Assembly (NCBI GenBank): GCA_018057825.1
Contig: JAGPCY010000038.1
Location: 21,129 to 85,128, forward strand
Length of the DNA: 64,000 bases
Direction of reading: 5' to 3'
From: Kofleriaceae bacterium
GTDB lineage: Bacteria > Myxococcota_A > Polyangia > Haliangiales > Haliangiaceae
Part shown: positions 56,186 to 64,000 of the stretch, in pieces
Position numbering within the stretch: the first letter of the stretch is position 1
Layout of the letters: the number at the start of each line of letters is the position of its first letter
Notes under the pieces: generated by a model
What the model saw: the letters and a program-made list of their open reading frames with translations, nothing else
What the model was told of the DNA's origin: nothing
The model's database searches: none
Translations under genes and position numbers: made by a program

Positions 56186-57661
56186 ATGGCCTCCACGGAT
56201 CGCGTCGCCCCCTCGGCCTCCTCGGACCACCTCGACGTCCTGGTCGTCGGCGCCGGCCTCTCCGGCATCGCCGCGGGCTACCACCTGCAGACCGCCTGCC
56301 CGAACCGGACCTACGCGATCCTCGAGGCCCGCGACGCGATCGGCGGGACCTGGGATCTGTTCCGCTACCCCGGGATCCGCTCGGACTCGGACATGTACAC
56401 GCTGGGCTACAGCTTCGCGCCGTGGCCCGGCGACAAGGCCTTGGCCGACGGCCCGGCGATCCTGGCCTACGTCCGCGACACCGCGCGCCGCCACGGCATC
56501 GATCGCCGGATCCGGTTCGGCCACCGGGTGGTGCGAGCGGACTGGTCGAGCGCCGACGCGCGATGGACCGTGACCTGCGCGCGCCCCGACGGCAGCGAGG
56601 TCGCGCTCACCGCCAGCTTCGTGCTGATGTGCTCGGGCTACTACCGCTACGACCGCGGCCACGACCCGAGCTTCCCCGGCCGCGATCGGTTCCGCGGCCG
56701 GGTCGTCCACCCGCAGCACTGGCCGGCCGACCTCGACTACCGCGACCAGCGCGTGGTCGTGATCGGCAGCGGCGCCACCGCGGTCACGCTGGTCCCGGCG
56801 ATGGCCGCGACCGCCGGCCACGTCACGATGTTGCAGCGCTCGCCGACGTACATCATGAGCCGCCCCGGGATCGATCGCGCGGCCGGCGCGCTGCGCAAGG
56901 TCCTGCCCGAGACCACGGCCTACGCCGCGACCCGGTGGAAGAACGTGCTGCTCGGCAAGGCCTTCTACGAGTTCTGTCGCCGCTTCCCCGAGCGGGCCCG
57001 CCGGTTCATCGTCGGCGAGGTCCGCCGCGAGCTCGGCGCCGACGCCGACCTCCGCCACTTCACGCCGCGCTATGCGCCGTGGGATCAGCGCCTGTGCCTG
57101 GTGCCGGACAGCGATCTGTGGAAGGCGATCCGGTCGGGCAAGGCCGAGGTCGTGACCGACACGATCGATCACTTCACCGAGGACGGCCTGGCCCTGGCGT
57201 CGGGGCGTCACCTGGCGGCCGACCTGGTGGTCACCGCCACCGGCCTCGAGCTGCAGTTCCTCGGCGGCATGACGGTCGCGGTCGACGGTCACGCGATCGA
57301 TCCGGCGACGACCTGGAACTACAAGGGCGCGATGCTGTCGGGGGTGCCCAACCTGGCGGTCGCCCTCGGCTACACCAACGCGTCGTGGACGCTCAAGGCC
57401 GAGCTGGCGTGTCAGTTCGCGTGCCGGGTGTTGAACCACCTGGCGGCGTCGGGCCACAAGGTCGCGACCCCGGTCCAGGCTGACCCGACGCTGGGCGCCG
57501 AGCCGCTCCTCGATCTGTCATCGGGCTACGTGACCCGCGCGCTGCCGCTCATGCCGCGCCAGGGCGCGCGGCCGCCGTGGCGGCTCTATCAGAGCTACCC
57601 GCGCGATCTGGTCTCGCTGCGCCACGGCGCCCTCGACGACGGCGTGCTGCGGTTCGCGTGA
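56186..57661 (+). CDS. Flavin Baeyer-Villiger-type monooxygenase
   Basis: A 491-residue FAD/NADPH enzyme converting ketones to esters or lactones. Rossmann motif GAGLSG near residue 19-24, GGTWDLFRYPGIRSDSD, the BVMO fingerprint FRGRVVHPQHWP (F-x-G-x-x-x-H-x-x-x-W-P) near 170-181, and the NADPH site VVIGSGATAV. The C-terminal part resembles the EthA-like class (TNASWTLKAELACQFACRVL). Substrate unknown; such enzymes serve catabolism or secondary metabolism. Single-gene unit with its own candidate promoter, divergent from the kinase-STAND gene. Confidence 0.93.
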   Translation: MASTDRVAPSASSDHLDVLVVGAGLSGIAAGYHLQTACPNRTYAILEARDAIGGTWDLFRYPGIRSDSDMYTLGYSFAPWPGDKALADGPAILAYVRDTARRHGIDRRIRFGHRVVRADWSSADARWTVTCARPDGSEVALTASFVLMCSGYYRYDRGHDPSFPGRDRFRGRVVHPQHWPADLDYRDQRVVVIGSGATAVTLVPAMAATAGHVTMLQRSPTYIMSRPGIDRAAGALRKVLPETTAYAATRWKNVLLGKAFYEFCRRFPERARRFIVGEVRRELGADADLRHFTPRYAPWDQRLCLVPDSDLWKAIRSGKAEVVTDTIDHFTEDGLALASGRHLAADLVVTATGLELQFLGGMTVAVDGHAIDPATTWNYKGAMLSGVPNLAVALGYTNASWTLKAELACQFACRVLNHLAASGHKVATPVQADPTLGAEPLLDLSSGYVTRALPLMPRQGARPPWRLYQSYPRDLVSLRHGALDDGVLRFA

Positions 57662-57688
57662 GCGCGGGGCGCGCGCCCCGCCCCACCG

Positions 57689-58420
57689 TCACGGGCAGGT
57701 GCGGCCGCGATCGGTGCCCTCGATCGACCACGCCACGCAGCCGTCGGCCATCGCCACGTTCAGCACGTCGACCCCGCGCAGGGTGAACGACGCGGTCTGG
57801 CGACCGGCCGCGCGATCGATCGCGACCTGGCCCGAGACCAGCGCGCCACCGACGCCGATCAGCTCGAGGCCGCTGCCCGACAGCGCGCACCGCGGGTTGT
57901 CGGGGTTGGTGCAGTGGTAGAACAGATCCGAGCGCAGGGCGACGCCGCCGATCGTGACGACGAGATCGGCGTCCCAGGTGGCGAACTGATCGGCGCGGCG
58001 CAGCTCGCCGTCGTAGGTGATGCTCTGGCCGCTGTCGGTGATCGTGAAGGCGTTGGCCTGGTACACCGTATCGCTCTGGTAGTCGTAGTCGAGCGCATCG
58101 AAGCCCAGCGGGTTGTCGATGGTGGCGTAGCCGGCGAGCGTGACGCCGTCCATGGTGGTGCAGCCGCCCGTGATGACCGCGGTGCCGTCCTGCACGTCGA
58201 CCGCCGGACAGGGATCGCGCTCGGGGTCGCTGTCGTCGTAGCGGCCGAGGGCGCCTTCGGCCTGGAACATCTCGGTGCCCCCAGCGGCGTTGATGAGGCG
58301 GAGGATCTCGGCGTCGGTGCGGTCGGCGAACCGCAGGGTCGACGCGATGTCGGTCGAGCCGGTGGGCTCGGAGCAGGCGGCGAGGAGGAGGGAGAAGGCG
58401 ACGAAGGGGAGGCGAGGCAT
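57689..58420 (-). CDS. Lipoprotein of unknown function
   Basis: A 243-residue lipoprotein; lipobox LLAAC at Cys16, start at ATG 58420. Beta-rich mature part with paired cysteines (CTTMDGVTLAGYATIDN, LFYHCTNPDNPRC) and strand patterns such as LVVTIGGVALRSDLFYH. No family recognised. Its 3' end faces the monooxygenase gene across a 27-bp gap. The longer open frame upstream is an artefact of the carboxypeptidase gene. Confidence 0.72.
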   Translation of the reverse strand: MPRLPFVAFSLLLAACSEPTGSTDIASTLRFADRTDAEILRLINAAGGTEMFQAEGALGRYDDSDPERDPCPAVDVQDGTAVITGGCTTMDGVTLAGYATIDNPLGFDALDYDYQSDTVYQANAFTITDSGQSITYDGELRRADQFATWDADLVVTIGGVALRSDLFYHCTNPDNPRCALSGSGLELIGVGGALVSGQVAIDRAAGRQTASFTLRGVDVLNVAMADGCVAWSIEGTDRGRTCP

Positions 58421-58524
58421 GGGGGCGCGCCAGTGCAGCGGTCGTGCCGAGGGCCAAGTGCGCGACTGCCCGGCGCTGACCGGCCGCGACCGTGACCAAC
58501 GGTTGACGACGCGAGCCACCGCCG

Positions 58525-60246
58525 CTACTCGATCACCACGGTGGCGTCGGTGAAGCCGACCCGGGCGGCGCCGACCCGGACCGCGACCGCGCCGCGACCG
58601 CGCACCAGCCAGGAGGCCCGAGCGCTGGCGTCGTTGCCGGCCGAGCGCAGGTAGGCGAGCTCGTCGGCGCCGGCGCCGACCCCGTGGCCCCAGCCGGCGA
58701 GGTGGCCGAGGGTGACCCGCCGCCGCTCGGGCTCGACCAGGGCGCAGCCGTCGGCCACCAGCTCGGCGTACAGCGGCTCGTTCCACTCGAGCTTCTTGGC
58801 CGACGGTAGACCGTAGGTCGCCAGGTAGCCGCGGTTGTCGACCACCAGCTCGATCCGGGTCAGGTCGTCGCCGACCGCGACCGCGACCAGCGAGCGCACG
58901 ACCACCGCCGGCGCCAGCGCGGCGACCCGGGCGAAGCACGCGCTGTGCTGGGCGCACACCGTCGGCAACAGCTCGGGCGGCGGGTTCCACACGCCGATCC
59001 GGACGTCGAGGCCACCGATCTCGACCGGCCCGAGCTGCGGGTGATCGAAGCGCCGCCACGGCCGGATCACGCGGCTGGCGTTCTCGGCGCGATCCCAGGC
59101 CGCCAGCTTGGCCGCGGCCGCGCGATCGAACTGCGTGTAGTAGTCGACGAACCGCTTCGGGGTCGGCAGCTCGAGCCGCTTGAACAGGTCCCACAGCTCG
59201 ACCACGTAGGCCAGGGCGCCGCGCTGATTGTACGCGTAATCCGTCAGATCTCCGTGAAGCGGAGCATCCGGCGAATACAGGAACTCTTCGAATCCCGATA
59301 CGGTCGGGTACCCGGTGAGTTGCTTGGCCCAGCCCTCGAGCTGGCGGAACACCGCCAGGTCGCCCTGATCCATCTTGCTGTCGGGGGCGTGGCCGAGGGG
59401 GCGGATGAACACGCCGCCGTAGCAGTGCAGGTTGAGCCAGGCGAAGATCTCGGGGTGATGGGCGGTGAACTCGACCACCGCGCGGCTCTCGGGCTCCGAC
59501 AGCGGGAACCGCCCGGCGCCGATCTGCTCGTGGGTCGGCGCCCACGACCACGGGAAGTTGCGGTTGAGGTCGACCGGGTTGTCGCCGACGAAGCTGGGCG
59601 CTGGGATCGTGAAGCCATCCCAGTGATCGATCATCCCCTCGGGGTAGACCCGGTAGGCTGGGCCGTCATCGTCGAGCTGGCGGGCCGACAAGAGGTCGGG
59701 GTGGTCGGCGTGCGGCGCGACGTAGTCGCCGGTCGGATCCGCGACCCGCATCACCAGAGACAGGCCGTCGCCGTCGATGTCGCCGGTGCGCCACCGGCTG
59801 GCGCCGCGCTCGGCGCGATCGTCGCGCGGCACCGAGCGCACGAACCGCCCGGTGGTGAGCACCGCCTCCGCGCCGTCGGGCGACATGCGCGGCAAGACGA
59901 ACAACCGGACCTCGCGCAGCCGGGCCAGCACCGCCGGCGACAGGTCGAGGCGCGCCGGGTCGACGTGGACCGCGAGGAAGTCCTCGGCGATCGCCAACGC
60001 CACGCTCGAGCCGGCCAGCTCGCTGGCGTGCATGTTGCCGTCGACCCACGCGGTCGGCCGGACTCGGTCGGGGTCGACGCCGATCGTGAGGAGCCAGAGC
60101 TCGCGGCCCTCGGGCGTCGTGCCGAGGGAGGTCAGGCGGGTCAGGTCGGGGAACGCGGCGTGCCAGGCCTTGAGCTGCGCGGTGAGCTCAGCGTGATCGA
60201 GGTAGGCGGCCCGGAAGCCGCGCGCCAGGCTGTCGAGGAGCGCCAT
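58525..60246 (-). CDS. M14-family zinc carboxypeptidase
   Basis: A 573-residue metallopeptidase. Zinc ligands HASE (His and Glu in DGNMHASELAG, near residue 72-76) and His in WLNLHCYGG near 280; catalytic Glu in YVVELWDLF near 357. The NRNFPWSWAP segment (substrate-binding Asn/Arg) precedes the third zinc ligand. No signal peptide at the chosen ATG (60246), so probably cytoplasmic. The C-terminal ~170 residues are a beta-rich domain (ARVAALAPAVVVRSLVAVAVG). Residues YNQRGALAY fit family loops. Upstream extra open frame is not coding-like. Confidence 0.9.
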   Translation of the reverse strand: MALLDSLARGFRAAYLDHAELTAQLKAWHAAFPDLTRLTSLGTTPEGRELWLLTIGVDPDRVRPTAWVDGNMHASELAGSSVALAIAEDFLAVHVDPARLDLSPAVLARLREVRLFVLPRMSPDGAEAVLTTGRFVRSVPRDDRAERGASRWRTGDIDGDGLSLVMRVADPTGDYVAPHADHPDLLSARQLDDDGPAYRVYPEGMIDHWDGFTIPAPSFVGDNPVDLNRNFPWSWAPTHEQIGAGRFPLSEPESRAVVEFTAHHPEIFAWLNLHCYGGVFIRPLGHAPDSKMDQGDLAVFRQLEGWAKQLTGYPTVSGFEEFLYSPDAPLHGDLTDYAYNQRGALAYVVELWDLFKRLELPTPKRFVDYYTQFDRAAAAKLAAWDRAENASRVIRPWRRFDHPQLGPVEIGGLDVRIGVWNPPPELLPTVCAQHSACFARVAALAPAVVVRSLVAVAVGDDLTRIELVVDNRGYLATYGLPSAKKLEWNEPLYAELVADGCALVEPERRRVTLGHLAGWGHGVGAGADELAYLRSAGNDASARASWLVRGRGAVAVRVGAARVGFTDATVVIE

Positions 60247-60382
60247 CGTCGCGAGCGTACGGCAGCGGGCGCCGCGCTCGCCAGCACCGCCGTGACCCGA
60301 TCGTGACCGCGGCCGGCGGAACATGGCCGGGTCGTGGCCGCGCGACGACCCGGGCCCCGGGGCGACCGGTGATGTTCGAGGC

Positions 60383-61018
60383 ATGGATCATCCCCGCCTC
60401 GCCGAGCGTCCCCGCCTGCGCGGCGCGCTCCACCTCCTCGGCTTCATCGTCGCCGCCGCCGCCGGTCCGATCCTGGTCGCGGCCACCGGCTGGCGCTGGC
60501 CGGTCGCGGTCTATGCCGCCAGCCTGGCCCTGATGCTCGGGGTCAGCGCCGCGTACCACCGCGGCCCGTGGTCACCGGCGGTCCGGCGCTGGTGGCAGCG
60601 CGCCGACCACGCGGCGATCTTCGTCTTCATCGCCGGGACCTACACGCCACTCGGGGCGATCGCGATGCCGGCGTCGAGCGGCCACCCGCTCCTCGCGGTG
60701 GTGTGGGTCGGCGCTGCCCTCGGCGTCCTGCGCGCCCTCGCCTGGCCCCACGCGCCGCGCTGGATCGCCGCCAGCCTGTACGTCGTCCTCGGCTGGTCGA
60801 TGGTGATCGCCCTGCCCGCGGTGCTGCGCGCCACCGGCGCGCCGGTCCTGGCCGTGATCCTGGGCGGTGGCGCGGCCTACACGATCGGCGCGATCATCTA
60901 CGCGCTGCGCTGGCCCGATCCGTGGCCCAAGACCTTCGGCTACCACGAGGTCTTCCACGGCCTGACCCTGGTGGCCGCGGTGCTCCACTTCGGCGCGATC
61001 GTGCGCCTGGCGGCCTAG
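60383..61018 (+). CDS. TrhA/hemolysin-III family membrane protein (PAQR-like)
   Basis: A 211-residue seven-helix membrane protein of the PAQR/HlyIII family. Zinc-site elements: GVSAAYHRGPW (His in helix 2 region), RADHAAIFVFIAGTYTP, and the C-terminal YHEVFHGLTLVAAVLHF with two further histidines. Members affect membrane fluidity or act as zinc-dependent hydrolases. The ATG at 60383 follows a divergent 136-bp gap to the carboxypeptidase start. Its stop TAG overlaps the stop of the convergent lipoprotein gene in the palindrome CTAG (61015-61018). Confidence 0.9.
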   Translation: MDHPRLAERPRLRGALHLLGFIVAAAAGPILVAATGWRWPVAVYAASLALMLGVSAAYHRGPWSPAVRRWWQRADHAAIFVFIAGTYTPLGAIAMPASSGHPLLAVVWVGAALGVLRALAWPHAPRWIAASLYVVLGWSMVIALPAVLRATGAPVLAVILGGGAAYTIGAIIYALRWPDPWPKTFGYHEVFHGLTLVAAVLHFGAIVRLAA

Positions 61019-61596
61019 CGGATGCGAACGTTCACCGACGCCGAGGCCGACCAGCGCCCCGGGTTGTAGACCCGCTGGCCGCCGTGGTTGGCCCAGCCGC
61101 CAGCCACCCACACCTGGCCGGCGCGCTCGGGTTGCCACTGCCCGGGTACCCAGGCGTAGCCGCCGCCGTGCTGGTGCCAGTAGCCCTCGGTGTAGACGTA
61201 GCCCGGGCGCGGCGTGGTCCACTGGCCGTCGACCCAGGCGTAGCCGCCACCCTGCTGGGTCCAGTAGCCCTCGACGTAGATCTGGTTGGCGCGCGCCGGC
61301 TCGTAGTAGCCCGGGGTCCAGACGTAGCCGTTGCCATTCCAGGTGTGGCGGCCGTGGATCCACACGAAGCCTGGCCGCGACTCCCAGTAGACGTCGACCG
61401 GCGCCGGCGGCGGCGTCGACAGGATCACCGCGGCGGTGTGGACGGCGGCGGCGGTGGCGGCGACCGCGGTCGCGACCTGGGCCGCGGTGCCGATCGCCCG
61501 CAGCGCCGGCGAATTGAACCGGACGTGGGCGTGACCGCGGGCGTAGCAGCCGGAGGCCAGAGCGAGGACGACCGCGAGCGAGGCAGCGACGCGCAT
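61015..61596 (-). CDS. YXWV-repeat lipoprotein
   Basis: A 193-residue lipoprotein, lipobox ASGC (Cys17). After an Ala-rich linker, the mature part has repeated Trp/Tyr units of the YxWVxGxW family (RPGFVWIHGRHTWNGNG, YAWVDGQWTTPRPG, YAWVPGQW), about six in all. YXWV/WXXGXW repeats occur in small outer-membrane or stress lipoproteins; function unclear. It shares a 4-bp convergent overlap with the TrhA gene and has an 81-bp divergent gap to apaH. Confidence 0.88.
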   Translation of the reverse strand: MRVAASLAVVLALASGCYARGHAHVRFNSPALRAIGTAAQVATAVAATAAAVHTAAVILSTPPPAPVDVYWESRPGFVWIHGRHTWNGNGYVWTPGYYEPARANQIYVEGYWTQQGGGYAWVDGQWTTPRPGYVYTEGYWHQHGGGYAWVPGQWQPERAGQVWVAGGWANHGGQRVYNPGRWSASASVNVRIR

Positions 61597-61677
61597 GACC
61601 GAAGTCTCGCGCGCGCCGGCGACCGCGGCAAGCCGGACGCCGTGGCGGCGATCACGGCGGACGCGGTACAAGCGGCC

Positions 61678-62490
61678 ATGGCCCGCTACGCGATCGGCGA
61701 CGTCCAGGGCTGCATGGCCACCCTCGAGCGACTGCTGGCCGCGATCGCCTATGATCCGGCGCGCGATCAACTCTGGCTGGTCGGCGATCTGGTCAACCGC
61801 GGGCCGCGGTCCCTCGACGTGCTGCGCTGGGCGATGGCCCAGGGCGACCGGGTGACCGCGGTGCTCGGCAACCACGATCTTCACCTCCTGGCCCGGCTGG
61901 CCGGCGCGGCCAAGGCCAAGAAGCGCGACACCCTCGACGCGATCCTGGCCGCGCCCGATCGCGGCGCGCTGACCGACTGGCTGCGCCGGCGGCCGCTGGT
62001 CCACGTCGAGGACGGCTGGCTCCTGGTCCACGCCGGGGTCCATCGCGCGTGGTCGATCGAGCAGGTCCGGGACCTGGCCGGCGAGCTCGAGGCCGGGCTG
62101 CGCGGCGACGCCTGGCGCGAGACGATCGCCGCCACCGTGGGCTCGGCCCCGACCTGGCGCCCGGGTCGCACCGGCGCCGAGCGCGTGCGCGCGATCCTCG
62201 GCTACCTGGTGCGGGTCCGGATGTGCGAGGCCGGCGGCGACGCCCTGCCCGACTACGACGGTCCGCCCACCGAGGCCCCGGCTGGTGCGGTGCCGTGGTA
62301 CGCGCTGGCGCCGCGGGCGTTGACGACCCACACCGCGGTGTTCGGACACTGGGCGGCCCACGGCGCGGCGATCGGCGATCGGTGGATCGCGACGGACTCG
62401 GCGTGCGTGTGGGGCGGCGCGCTGACCGCGGTCCGGCTGGAGGATCGACAGGTGACGTCGGTGCCCGCGGTCGAGCCGCCGGCGAGCTGA
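61678..62490 (+). CDS. apaH: Bis(5'-nucleosyl)-tetraphosphatase, symmetrical
   Basis: Hydrolyses Ap4A to two ADP, a stress alarmone clearance reaction. The 270-residue protein has the metallophosphatase motifs IGDVQGC (residue 6), GDLVNRGP, GNHD and VHAG, plus the C-terminal GHW. The ATG at 61678 replaces a much longer artefactual frame. Array G begins 20 bp after the stop. Confidence 0.95.
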   Translation: MARYAIGDVQGCMATLERLLAAIAYDPARDQLWLVGDLVNRGPRSLDVLRWAMAQGDRVTAVLGNHDLHLLARLAGAAKAKKRDTLDAILAAPDRGALTDWLRRRPLVHVEDGWLLVHAGVHRAWSIEQVRDLAGELEAGLRGDAWRETIAATVGSAPTWRPGRTGAERVRAILGYLVRVRMCEAGGDALPDYDGPPTEAPAGAVPWYALAPRALTTHTAVFGHWAAHGAAIGDRWIATDSACVWGGALTAVRLEDRQVTSVPAVEPPAS

Positions 62491-62510
62491 GCGGACGGGG
62501 AGCGGGGGAC

Positions 62511-62775
62511 GAGACCGAGGCCGAGGCCGAGACCGAGACCGAGGCCGAGGCCGAGGCCGAGGCCGAGGCCGAGACCGAGACCGAGTCCGGAACCGGAACC
62601 GGAACCGGAACCGGAACCGGAACCGGAACCGGAACCGGAACCGGACCCCGACCCCGACCCCGACCCCGAACCCGAACCCGAACCCGATCCCGATCCCGAA
62701 CCCGAGTCCGAGGCCGAGTCCGAGTCCGAGGCCGAGTCCGAGTCCGAGGCCGAGGCCGAGGCCGAGGCCGAGTCC
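62511..62775 (+). repeat. Hexanucleotide array G (44 units plus one extra base)
   Basis: 265 bp. Contains pure sub-blocks: nine GGAACC units (62589-62642), then a one-base phase slip at 62643, four GACCCC units, three GAACCC, two GATCCC and one more GAACCC, followed by GAGTCC/GAGGCC units. The single-base slip is the only break in register seen in any array. It lies in the convergent gap between apaH and the four-helix-bundle gene. Confidence 0.95.
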
Positions 62776-62820
62776 GAGGAGGAGGGGGAGGAATGCGGGC
62801 CCGGGGGCCCGCGGAGGTGG

Positions 62821-63141
62821 CTAGCGCGCGAGGGCGTAGGTCACGCGACCGACGCGGTCGGCGAGGACGCGGACGGTGGCGACGGCGGGCTCGTCGAGCC
62901 AGCGCCAGGCGAGGGCGACCTCGAGGGCGAACTTGGTCTCCTGGGCCTCGGCGGCGGCGATGCGGTAGGAGTGCTTCTTGTCGCGGCCGGTGCGGTGCAC
63001 GCCCTCGGAGAGGTTGAGGCCGATCGAGGTGGCCGCGCGCCGGAGCTGATCGGCGAGCGCGGGGGACCGCGTTTGCAGCTGCACGCACAGCGGCTCCAGC
63101 GCGCGGAGGAGATCGAGGACGAGAAACTGGGCATCGAGCAT
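62821..63141 (-). CDS. Four-helix-bundle protein (TIGR02436/S23-like)
   Basis: A 106-residue helical protein of the four-helix-bundle/S23 family (also found in 23S rRNA intervening sequences and as Avd in diversity-generating retroelements). Hallmarks: [47 protein letters not shown], split across about residues 40-90. No retroelement genes are visible here. I chose the ATG at 63141; an in-frame start 48 bp upstream adds a Gly/Arg-rich extension. A second family member runs off the window end. Function unknown. Confidence 0.85.
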   Translation of the reverse strand: MLDAQFLVLDLLRALEPLCVQLQTRSPALADQLRRAATSIGLNLSEGVHRTGRDKKHSYRIAAAEAQETKFALEVALAWRWLDEPAVATVRVLADRVGRVTYALAR

Positions 63142-63805
63142 GTCGTGGGCTCCGTGGTTGGGGTTCGCCCGTCCGCGACCGACGCGCACGGCCCGTGACG
63201 TCGGCCGCCGAGCGCGCGGTAGGTCGTCGGTTCAGGCGGCCTGCGGCCGATGGCGCGGGACGGTGCGCGGGAGGTCGCGAGGGCACCCCGACCACGGAGC
63301 CCCGGCGGGCGATGGCCGGCTCGGGACGCGGCTCGTCGGCGCGGTGCGCCGGGCGAGGGCGTGCGCGGCGACGCGGCGCAGCGACCCGGTGCGCCGGGCG
63401 AGGGCCAGCTCGGCGAGGCAGCTCGTCGACGCTGCGCTGCGCCGGCTCGGCGACGCAGCACCCCGACGCTGCGCTGCGCCGGCTCGGCGACGCAGCACCC
63501 CGACGCTGCGCTGCGCCGGGCGATGGCCAGCTCGGCGACGGGGCCCGTCGGCGCTGCGCTGCGCCGGGCGGCGAGGCGGCTCGCCGTTGCGCTGCGCCGG
63601 GCGATGGCGGCGCGATGACCTCGCGCGAGGGCGGCGTGGACGACGGCTCCTCGGGGGTGGCTCACCCTGCGCGCCCTGCGCGCACGGGCAGTGCCCACGA
63701 CCGAGGCTGGCTGGAGGCGAGGTGAGGGTGCGGGCGGCGGTCGTGGTCACGGCCCCTGCGCTTGTGGGCGCGTGGCGGGTGAGAGCCACCCCCGAGGAGA
63801 TCGTC
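63142..63805 (+). other. Gene-free stretch with GC-rich tandem repeats
   Basis: 664 bp between the two four-helix-bundle genes. Apart from the repeats near 63335-63606 I see no gene, RNA or clear terminator; the open frames crossing it are repeat artefacts. Confidence 0.55.
63428..63520 (+). repeat. 37-bp tandem repeat
   Basis: Two perfect tandem 37-bp copies (63428-63464 and 63465-63501) and a third that matches for its first ~18 bp from 63502. Shared core is TGCGCTGCGCCGG. The core recurs near 63553 and 63586, and GGTGCGCCGGGCGAGGG variants occur near 63342 and 63388. No unique spacers, so this is not a CRISPR array. Confidence 0.85.
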
Positions 63806-64000
63806 ATGTTCCACGCCCAGACCATCGCGCATGAGTTCGTCGCTGCCGTCCGTCCCGTCATCGCTGCGGTCAGGCCGCAAGACGGCAACCTCGCCGACCA
63901 GCTCAAGCGCGCGTCGACCAGCGCCTCGCTCAACCTCGCCGAGGGCAACCGCCGCGCGGGCCGCGATCGCGTCGCGCGCTTCCGCATCGCCTCCGGCGAG
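63806..64000 (+). CDS. Four-helix-bundle protein, 3' end cut by window
   Basis: The 65 codons seen (MFHAQTIAHEFVAAVRPVIA...) match the first part of the same family as the gene at 62821: DQLKRASTSASLNLAEGNRR aligns with [20 protein letters not shown]. The frame is open to the last base of the window. Two family members facing each other across a repeat region suggest a duplication. Confidence 0.8.
   Translation, partial: MFHAQTIAHEFVAAVRPVIAAVRPQDGNLADQLKRASTSASLNLAEGNRRAGRDRVARFRIASGE

Noticed and set aside
62821..63141. Diversity-generating retroelement (Avd)
   Set aside because: The four-helix-bundle protein alone is not enough; no reverse transcriptase or template/variable repeats are in the window.
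63428..63520. CRISPR-like 37-bp repeats
   Set aside because: Copies are directly adjacent without spacers.

Overview
The window is very GC-rich, starts many genes with GTG, and packs genes into runs joined by 4-bp ATGA/GTGA overlaps. Gene content (Ras/MglA-like GTPase, sensor kinases, Ser/Thr kinase-STAND ATPase fusions, a DUF4215-type cysteine-rich surface lipoprotein, many lipoproteins) points to a myxobacterium (Myxococcota, perhaps near Haliangiales/Polyangiales). That placement is an inference from style and families, not from a marker gene. No rRNA or tRNA gene was recognised.

Layout. 1-13339 (+): a dense run with an Hsp70 (5' end cut by the window), a J-protein, an LpoA-like lipoprotein, an ECF sigma factor with a probable anti-sigma partner, a surface-repeat protein, an M50 protease, a zinc-ribbon membrane protein, an MglA-like GTPase, a histidine kinase and two CNNM/CorC-type membrane proteins. 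13353-19061 (-): a lipoprotein, a small conserved protein and two overlapping sensor kinases, the first of which has a phosphoacceptor domain but no ATPase domain. 19530-21409 (+): a Septu-like anti-phage pair (AAA ATPase plus HNH nuclease). 21431-25410 (-): a HDAC-like deacylase, aat, larB and larC in one operon. 25801-32738: mostly transporters (OPT, MgtE), lipoproteins and an envelope protein. 33002-38473: lipoproteins, a large secreted hydrolase/beta-propeller/beta-trefoil protein and a LysR regulator.

38474-47195 looks like an accessory island. It holds gene remnants, a two-gene operon ending in a predicted caspase-like (DUF4347/CHAT-like) protein, a convergent 1320-aa protein (degenerate caspase-like domain, Ser/Thr kinase, STAND ATPase, membrane anchor, FGE-sulfatase domain), a truncated second copy of the Septu ATPase and an Mrr-type restriction endonuclease. 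47363-55976 (-) is a second kinase-STAND protein followed by a TPR/PEGA protein and a 1410-aa cysteine-rich surface lipoprotein. 56186-64000 carries a Baeyer-Villiger-type monooxygenase, an M14 carboxypeptidase, a TrhA/hemolysin-III protein, ApaH and two four-helix-bundle proteins.

The most unusual feature is a dispersed family of hexanucleotide arrays (units of the form GANNCC, mostly GAGACC, GAGGCC and GAACCC). Seven arrays of about 120-340 bp occur in 64 kb. Six lie between genes or in decayed sequence, and one lies in frame inside larC. Because the unit is 6 bp and free of stop codons, the arrays create false Glu-Thr, Arg-Asp, Ser-Val and Gly-Leu ORFs. The best candidates for something new are this repeat family and the caspase-like/kinase-STAND-FGE cluster.
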